Under the pieces are notes generated by a model that saw only the letters and a program-made list of their open reading frames with translations, was not told where the DNA came from and did no database searches. A DNA stretch of 64,000 nucleotides. It comes from CAYXDO01 sp964463485 (lineage in GTDB: Bacteria; Myxococcota; Kuafuiibacteriia; Kuafuiibacteriales; Kuafuiibacteriaceae). The stretch is taken from the NCBI GenBank assembly GCA_964463485.1, contig CAYXDO010000048.1:4161-68160 (forward strand), given 5' to 3'. How positions within the stretch are numbered: the stretch's first letter is position 1; each line of letters begins with the position of its first letter. The translations under genes were made by a program, and so were the position numbers. Below are positions 59,408-64,000 of this stretch, in pieces.

Positions 59408-60537
59408 CCGGCGCCGACAGCGACCGCGTCGCGGCGATCAAGCGCTCGCTGGACCCTGCCCGACTGATCTCGGGACTGGGGATCACCGCCCGGCAGTCAG
59501 GGCGAGAGTACCTGATCCGTTGCATGTGGCACGATGACTCGGACCCCTCATGCTCCATCAGGCTCACGCACGGTGAGACGTCGGTCCGATGCTACTCCTG
59601 CGGCGCGGTCGGTGACTCTCTCTCTCTCGTCGCAAAAGTCCGAGGCCTCGACCCGAGGACGGATTTCGTGCGCGTGCTTGAGGAAGCTGAGGCCCTCGTC
59701 GGGATGGCGCAGACGACGCCTCGGAGTCACCAGCTATCGACGCCCGAGATCTCAGACGGCGACTTCGCGGACCTCGCTCGGGAATTGCTGCGCCTAGCAC
59801 CGATCACCGGCCAGCCCGATGTGACGGAGTATGTCCGGTCCCGCGGGATCGAGCCCCTCGCCACGTCCTGGGGCGCTCTGCCGGCGTCCGCCGCCGACCG
59901 CTCAAGACTGCGCGATCGGCTCGCCGCGGCCGTGGGCGAGGCCGTCTGGCTCGGCTCCGGTCTCGCAAAGTCCGATGGCGAGTGGTCATGGCCGAATCAC
60001 CGACTCGTGATTCCGTGGCGAGTGCGAGGCGTCGACGGCGAGGTCCTCTCGCTTCAACGGCGATCGCTCGGAGACGAGAGGCCGAAATACGTGGCCGCGA
60101 ACGGCCGGAAATTCTTGGAGCCCTTTGGGATCGAGGACGCGATCGAGGAGCTCGGCGAGGGTGTTGCGATCGCGTTTGTGGAGGGTGCGATCGACACCCT
60201 GAGTTACCGGATCCTCGCCTCACGCGGACTCACTCGGCGCGGCTACGCCAGGCCCAGGCCGGAGATCGGGCCGACCTACTCCGACTCTGCGAGCGCGCTC
60301 GATGACTCCGCCGATCTCGTCGCTGTGGTCGGGCTGCCTGGCGTTGGAGGCTGGCGACCTGAATGGGCAGAACTCGCCCGTGGACGGACCGCAATCATCG
60401 CGCTCGATGCGGATCGCGCGGGTGAGGATGCAGTCGCCCGGATCTCCGATGACGTGTTCAAGGCCGCCGCCGAAGTGATCCGCGACTGCCCGAAGGGCAA
60501 GGACTGGAACGACGTCCTGCGCGGGGTGTCACCATGA
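59404..60537 (+). CDS. phage/plasmid-type DNA primase with CHC2 finger and TOPRIM domain
   Basis: 377 residues from ATG 59404; an upstream ORF extension to 58975 overlaps the small genes and is not used. Residues ~35-70 hold a CHC2-type zinc finger (CMWHDDSDPSC and VRCYSCGAVGD). The TOPRIM Glu is in AIAFVEGAIDTLSY and the DxD in IIALDADRAGEDA. It synthesises primers for element replication. It overlaps the next gene by 4 nt. Confidence 0.85.
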   Translation: MTGADSDRVAAIKRSLDPARLISGLGITARQSGREYLIRCMWHDDSDPSCSIRLTHGETSVRCYSCGAVGDSLSLVAKVRGLDPRTDFVRVLEEAEALVGMAQTTPRSHQLSTPEISDGDFADLARELLRLAPITGQPDVTEYVRSRGIEPLATSWGALPASAADRSRLRDRLAAAVGEAVWLGSGLAKSDGEWSWPNHRLVIPWRVRGVDGEVLSLQRRSLGDERPKYVAANGRKFLEPFGIEDAIEELGEGVAIAFVEGAIDTLSYRILASRGLTRRGYARPRPEIGPTYSDSASALDDSADLVAVVGLPGVGGWRPEWAELARGRTAIIALDADRAGEDAVARISDDVFKAAAEVIRDCPKGKDWNDVLRGVSP

Positions 60538-62153
60538 GCGGCGGTTTTCGCGGTCTCGGTACGATCACAGTCCTTCCTCGCCCTGCGCCCAAGATTCCGG
60601 TCCCAGTTGCCTCACCCAAGGGTAACGACACCGATTCTGAGTATTCTGAGTATTCTGAGATGGGGGTCCGGACCCAATGCACGCGGCTCCCCGAGTTCCC
60701 GGTAGAGGTACTCCCTGAGTGGGCGGCACGCTTCGTCGAAGCCAGCGCCCGAGCCCTTCAGGTGCCCAGCGACCTCCCTGGGATGCTCGTGCTTGGCGTT
60801 CTCGCGGGCGCGTGCGCGAAGCGCTTCAACGTGCGGGTCGGGCAGTGGCTCGAACCAGTCAACTTGTACCTTCTCGTCGCTCTTGATCCCGGAAACCGAA
60901 AGTCAGCCGCCTTCGAGAGCGCGATGGAACCGATCATCGCGTACGAGCGTGACCTAGCTCGACGCATGGGTCCAGAGATCGAGCGCGCACGAGCCGAACA
61001 CGCCGTGAACGAGGCCCGGATTACCAAACTCAAGACGCAATCAGCGAAGGGCGACGACGAAAGGGAAGCGTGCCTCCGAGAAATGACGGAACTCGCAATC
61101 AAGAATCAGAGGCTCGTCCTCTCCTCTCCTCGTCTCGTCGCCGACGACGTTACGCCCGAACGTCTCGCGGGATTATTGGCCGAGAATCGAGGGAGGATCT
61201 CGGTCCTATCGGCCGAGGGGACACTCTTCGAGATCGTGGCTGGCAGGTATCAAGAGAAGGGCACGCCTTGTCTTGAGATCGTGCTGAAAGGGCACTCCGG
61301 GGACTTCTTGCGTGTCGACAGGCAAAGCCGACCGACCGAGATCATTCGTCGTCCGAACATCACGGTGGCCGTCGCGGTTCAGCCCGACGTGCTCAGGGGG
61401 CTCGTGAGTAAGCCGAGCTTCAGGGGCCGCGGGCTTCTCGGTCGCTTCCTGTACTCGGTTCCCGAAAGCCTCGTTGGGTACCGCAACATCGGTGCGCCCC
61501 CAGTCCCAATTGAGACGTCGACTCGCTACGACGAGAACGTGCGACGCCTACTCTCTCGCCGAGAAACCTACGATGAAGACGGGGAGCCGCAACCCACGAC
61601 GATCGATTTCGCACCGGACGCCCTCGTCGCATTCCGGCGGGTGGAGCACGAAATCGAGCGTGACTTGCGATCAAACGGACGGCTTGGATCCATTCCTGAC
61701 TGGGGCTCTAAGCTCGCAGGTACGCTCGTCCGGATCGCGGGGTTGCTTGCTGCAGCCAATGATCGCGCCACGGTGGTGCCTTCTGACATCGCGAAGATCG
61801 CCACGCTTCGTGAGTATCTGATCGCACACGCCCTCGTTGCTTACGATGAAATGGGCGGGAACGTCCTGGCTTCGGAGGCTCGCTTTGTTCGTCAGTGGCT
61901 TGAACGAACCAAGCCCGCCGAGGTTTCTCGGCGTGAAATCCACCAAGGCAACCGCGGGCGATTCAAGCAGGTTGCCGACGTCGATCGGGTGATCGCTTCG
62001 CTCATCTCGGCGGGCACTCTGGCTCCGATCCTCTCGCCGCTGCGCGATGGTCCTGGCCAGCATCCGAGCCCCCGGTTTCGGGTCGTCTTGGAGCCCGGAC
62101 CCGCTTCTCAGATTACTCAGAATGCTCAGAATTGGCTCGGAGATCGGGAATGA
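60534..62153 (+). CDS. DUF3987 helicase-like replication protein
   Basis: 539 residues. The N-terminus has a low-complexity SEYSEYSE repeat encoded by a GAGTATTCT tandem. A degenerate P-loop is seen in ALDPGNRKSAAFESAM, and the middle and C-terminal regions (FRGRGLLGRFLYSVPES, GSKLAGTLVRIAGLLAAANDR) match DUF3987, found in phage and plasmid replication modules. Likely a helicase or loader. It overlaps both neighbours by 4 nt. Confidence 0.8.
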   Translation: MSGGFRGLGTITVLPRPAPKIPVPVASPKGNDTDSEYSEYSEMGVRTQCTRLPEFPVEVLPEWAARFVEASARALQVPSDLPGMLVLGVLAGACAKRFNVRVGQWLEPVNLYLLVALDPGNRKSAAFESAMEPIIAYERDLARRMGPEIERARAEHAVNEARITKLKTQSAKGDDEREACLREMTELAIKNQRLVLSSPRLVADDVTPERLAGLLAENRGRISVLSAEGTLFEIVAGRYQEKGTPCLEIVLKGHSGDFLRVDRQSRPTEIIRRPNITVAVAVQPDVLRGLVSKPSFRGRGLLGRFLYSVPESLVGYRNIGAPPVPIETSTRYDENVRRLLSRRETYDEDGEPQPTTIDFAPDALVAFRRVEHEIERDLRSNGRLGSIPDWGSKLAGTLVRIAGLLAAANDRATVVPSDIAKIATLREYLIAHALVAYDEMGGNVLASEARFVRQWLERTKPAEVSRREIHQGNRGRFKQVADVDRVIASLISAGTLAPILSPLRDGPGQHPSPRFRVVLEPGPASQITQNAQNWLGDRE

Positions 62154-62443
62154 CCCCAAGAATCCGTCGCATCTTCGTCGCCCCGGCCCGACTCCGCGCG
62201 CTTGAGCTCCGATGCCGGGAACTTGAAGTTCAAGCCGCGTCTCTCGAGATCCGACTGCGCGTTGCCAGGGACCGACAAGCGGAAGCCGAGCACGATCGTC
62301 GGGTAGCCGAGGAGCACAACGCGCACCTTCGCCGCGAGAATGCGAGCCTCGTTGCAGAAATCTTCCGTCCGACCGAACGACGAGTCACCACAACCCACAA
62401 AGGCCGGACCGACTCGGACTCAGAAGGAAACTCAGACCGATGA
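62150..62443 (+). CDS. small coiled-coil protein of the element
   Basis: 97 residues from ATG 62150. An Arg/Glu/Leu-rich heptad region (LRALELRCRELEVQAASLEIRLRVARDRQ) followed by a Thr/Asp tail. Coiled-coil adapter. Overlaps neighbours by 4 nt at both ends. No family recognised. Confidence 0.55.
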   Translation: MTPRIRRIFVAPARLRALELRCRELEVQAASLEIRLRVARDRQAEAEHDRRVAEEHNAHLRRENASLVAEIFRPTERRVTTTHKGRTDSDSEGNSDR

Positions 62444-62724
62444 ATGCACGTGAACTCGCCATCCGCGAAGCCCAGCTCCGAGCCAAGCAACGCGCCGCTC
62501 GAACGCAACTGGCCCGCTCTGAGTACCTTCTGGCTCCGAGCTCGCCCTTCGCTTCGGACCCCGTCGAGGTCGAGGCCGCAGAGTCCGAGCGCCTCGCCGC
62601 GCTCGAGGCCTTGGCGGACGCATCCGACCGCTTCCGCGAGCTCGAGGCCGGACTCGCCGACGCAGATCTCGGGGCCCTCCCGCCCGAACTCAGGGCCGAG
62701 CTCGATCGGATGACTTTGCCATGA
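62440..62724 (+). CDS. small Ala/Glu-rich helical protein of the element
   Basis: 94 residues from ATG 62440. Helical and acidic (VEVEAAESERLAALEALADASDRFRELEAGLAD). No domain recognised. It is coupled to the previous gene by ATGA. Confidence 0.5.
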   Translation: MNARELAIREAQLRAKQRAARTQLARSEYLLAPSSPFASDPVEVEAAESERLAALEALADASDRFRELEAGLADADLGALPPELRAELDRMTLP

Positions 62725-62834
62725 CCATGGGGTATAGCCATGGGCTGGAGAATCTAAGGGGATTGATCCCAGGGATGCCAACCGAACTTCGTGGGTTCAA
62801 GGGGAGGGCCAGAGTAGATGACCGTAAAGCGTAA
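62721..62834 (+). CDS. possible 37-residue small ORF
   Basis: ATG 62721 overlaps the preceding stop and a TAA ends it at 62834. Content (MTMGYSHGLENLRGLIPGMP..) is unremarkable. Coupling supports it, but the PLD-like gene's ribosome site lies inside it, so it may be only a leader. Confidence 0.3.
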   Translation: MTMGYSHGLENLRGLIPGMPTELRGFKGRARVDDRKA

Positions 62835-63560
62835 ACCCAAGCGCCTGCGACGGGGCTATTCGACGCCGCCGAGATCGAGGACCTGGCTGCATCGTCCTCC
62901 GGCACAACCGCAGCCATGACCGCAGCCAAGGCCGCCGTCGAGCAAATGAAGCTCGCCCACCGGACGAGTCGGTGTGCCGAAGTGATCGGCGAGGTCACCC
63001 CCGGGGCGACGGTCCATGCGATCTCGGCTGGCGAGTGGTCCGCGCACGACATGATCGTCCACCTGCTCGGGCATGCCGCGCCCGCCGAGCTCTGGGCCGC
63101 GTCGTGGGCCGTGTCCGATTCTGCTCTTCACGCACTCATCAAGGCTCGGGAGGCCGGACAACTCACCACGATCCAAATGCTCCTCGACTGGCGAGTGACC
63201 GTCCGGAACCCGAAGGCAGTGCAACTCGCGAAAAGCACGGCTGACCGAATCCGCGTGAGTAGCTGCCACGCGAAGCTCTACGTGCTCCGAGGCGCTCGGA
63301 GCTACACGATCTCGACCTCGGCGAATTTGACAAACAACCCACGCCTCGAAAACTACGTGATCTCTGAGTCCCGCGAGATCGCCGACTTCCATGTGCGCTG
63401 GCTCAACGCCGAGCTCCGGGGTGGCAAGCCGTTCGAGAAAGAGAAATCGATTCTTGATCTCATCGCCGCCGGCGCCGACCCGATGCTGGCACCGATCGAC
63501 CTCGAAGAATCCGACCGAAAAGACCGCGAGAACCGAAAGAGGGTCGAGAACCAATGGTGA
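62818..63560 (+). CDS. phospholipase-D-like element protein with apparent -1 frameshift near the start
   Basis: A strong GGGGAGG (62801-62807) is well placed for ATG 62818, which reads MTVKRKPKRLRRG. At a CGGGG run (about 62850-62860) a -1 shift continues as LFDAAEIEDLAASSSG..MTAAKAAVEQMKLAHRTSR, reaching the in-frame ATG 62916 of the long downstream frame, 215 residues to 63560. Without the shift, translation stops early. The C-terminal half has HAKLYVLRG and TISTSANLTNNPRLENY, a single PLD (HxK..N) half-site. Real frameshift, programmed slippage or sequencing error are open. Confidence 0.6.
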
Positions 63561-63564
63561 CCAA

Positions 63565-63909
63565 GTGACCAAGAAGCGCCCGACCGCCGAACGAACCCAG
63601 GACTTCGCCGATCTGCAGCGCCCGAAAGCCGTGCCGCTCGCCGCCCCGACTGCGACGTCCGCACCACTGAGTCAGCAACTCGAAGAACTCGGCTCCCTCC
63701 AATTCACCCGAGCAGAGGCCGCGTTGATTGTCGGGCTCCCCGATCTCGAAGGGGACGTGCACACGAGCTTCTTGCGTGGCCAGCTCAAAGCCGAGGCCGA
63801 GGTGCGTCGGGCGATCTTCACTCTCGCAAAACAGGGTAGCAGCCCCGCGCAGAAGGAGTTTCTCGGGCTCGTGGAGCGCCGCCGTAAACGGGAGGACGAG
63901 AACACATGA
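63565..63909 (+). CDS. small protein of the element
   Basis: 114 residues from GTG 63565. Basic N-terminus (TKKRPTAERTQDFADLQRPK), middle helix with LEELGSLQFTRAEAALIVGLPDLEGD, and a basic end (LVERRRKRED). No family is recognised; DNA-binding or packaging roles possible. Its stop overlaps the next tiny ATG. Confidence 0.5.
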   Translation: MTKKRPTAERTQDFADLQRPKAVPLAAPTATSAPLSQQLEELGSLQFTRAEAALIVGLPDLEGDVHTSFLRGQLKAEAEVRRAIFTLAKQGSSPAQKEFLGLVERRRKREDENT

Positions 63910-63956
63910 CGACCGAACGAAAGCGACGGACTCACAACAACCGCAAGCGTGGGTAG
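63906..63956 (+). CDS. possible 16-residue basic peptide ORF
   Basis: ATG 63906 overlaps the previous stop and a TAG closes after MTTERKRRTHNNRKRG. Coupled to its neighbour, but very short, so weak. Confidence 0.2.
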   Translation: MTTERKRRTHNNRKRG

Positions 63957-63969
63957 GCGCGACGATCCG

Positions 63970-64000
63970 ATGGAGAAGCGTAAACCCGACGTCTTGGCGA
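63970..64000 (+). CDS. start of next element gene, cut by window edge
   Basis: ATG 63970 reads MEKRKPDVLA and runs off the edge. The MxKRKP opening resembles the start of the PLD-like gene at 62818 (MTVKRKPK). Product unknown. Confidence 0.45.
   Translation, partial: MEKRKPDVLA

Larger units (their letters stand above)
56596..64000. mobile_element. integrated element adjoining tRNA-Arg(CCU), right end outside window
   Basis: Integrase next to a tRNA, an excisionase-like gene, primase, DUF3987 protein and a long string of 4-nt overlapping small genes form a phage-satellite or integrative-plasmid-like module. The integrase lies on the 5' side of the tRNA, which is unusual for 3'-end attachment. 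The other att site lies beyond 64000. Cargo visible here: a zinc-ribbon protein and a PLD-like protein. Confidence 0.75.

Noticed and set aside
1..64000. CRISPR array
   Set aside because: No regularly spaced direct repeats of suitable length were seen.

Overview
The window is GC-rich, densely coded bacterial chromosome with frequent GTG/TTG starts and many 4-base start/stop overlaps. It looks like a member of the Myxococcota (Polyangia-like). The evidence is a MYXO-CTERM-type tail (36761-37615), Cys-rich lipoproteins with Asp/Gly/Ala linkers, a Hanks-type Ser/Thr kinase, an NtrC-type activator and a SelW-like selenoprotein. No rRNA marker is present, so this assignment is an inference. The last ~7.4 kb is an integrated element next to a tRNA-Arg(CCU) gene.

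Layout. 1-9079: housekeeping genes. These are a class II aldolase (cut by the edge), an M23 lipoprotein, a TrmH methyltransferase, a GNAT, a beta-CASP-like metallo-beta-lactamase protein, a SelW-like gene with an in-frame UGA (4663-4893), an orphan 2-oxoacid dehydrogenase E1-beta, an outer-membrane protein, thioredoxin reductase and an NtrC-type regulator. 9076-13965: a TPR protein and two large polytopic membrane proteins (YfhO-like and TMTC-like). 14047-19614: four genes joined by 4-nt overlaps. They encode an unknown coiled-coil protein, two different BrxC/BrxD-type P-loop ATPases and an Lhr-like helicase; this is the best candidate here for an undescribed system. 19756-25827: a lipoprotein, a small hypothetical, a Phd/PIN toxin-antitoxin pair, a thioesterase, a PolX-PHP protein with altered polymerase carboxylates, and a run of small metabolic enzymes.

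25875-31270 (minus strand): a cluster of envelope/secreted proteins that includes a metzincin lipoprotein and a protein with a papain/C39-like Gln-Cys-His-Asp arrangement. 31450-39090: GST, M28 peptidase, Ser/Thr kinase, SDR, outer-membrane protein, MYXO-CTERM protein and protoporphyrinogen oxidase. 39175-45851: a glycan (heptose-like) cluster with a SIS-epimerase fusion, GHMP kinase, methyltransferases, a UDP-galactopyranose-mutase-like flavoprotein and a GT2, interrupted by a decayed VapBC module. 45996-48446: a large DUF1521-like protein with a predicted self-cleavage motif. 48493-50863: two LuxR-type regulators around a phospholipid-methyltransferase-like membrane enzyme. 51763-54326: an XPB helicase/Bax1 nuclease pair. 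54401-55333: a glutaredoxin-HesB-rhodanese fusion.

56596-64000: tRNA-Arg(CCU), a tyrosine integrase and a translationally coupled replication block (excisionase-like HTH, small ORF, CHC2/TOPRIM primase, DUF3987 helicase-like protein, small coiled-coil proteins, and a PLD-like protein with an apparent -1 frameshift). The element runs off the right edge. No CRISPR array, rRNA or insertion sequence was seen.
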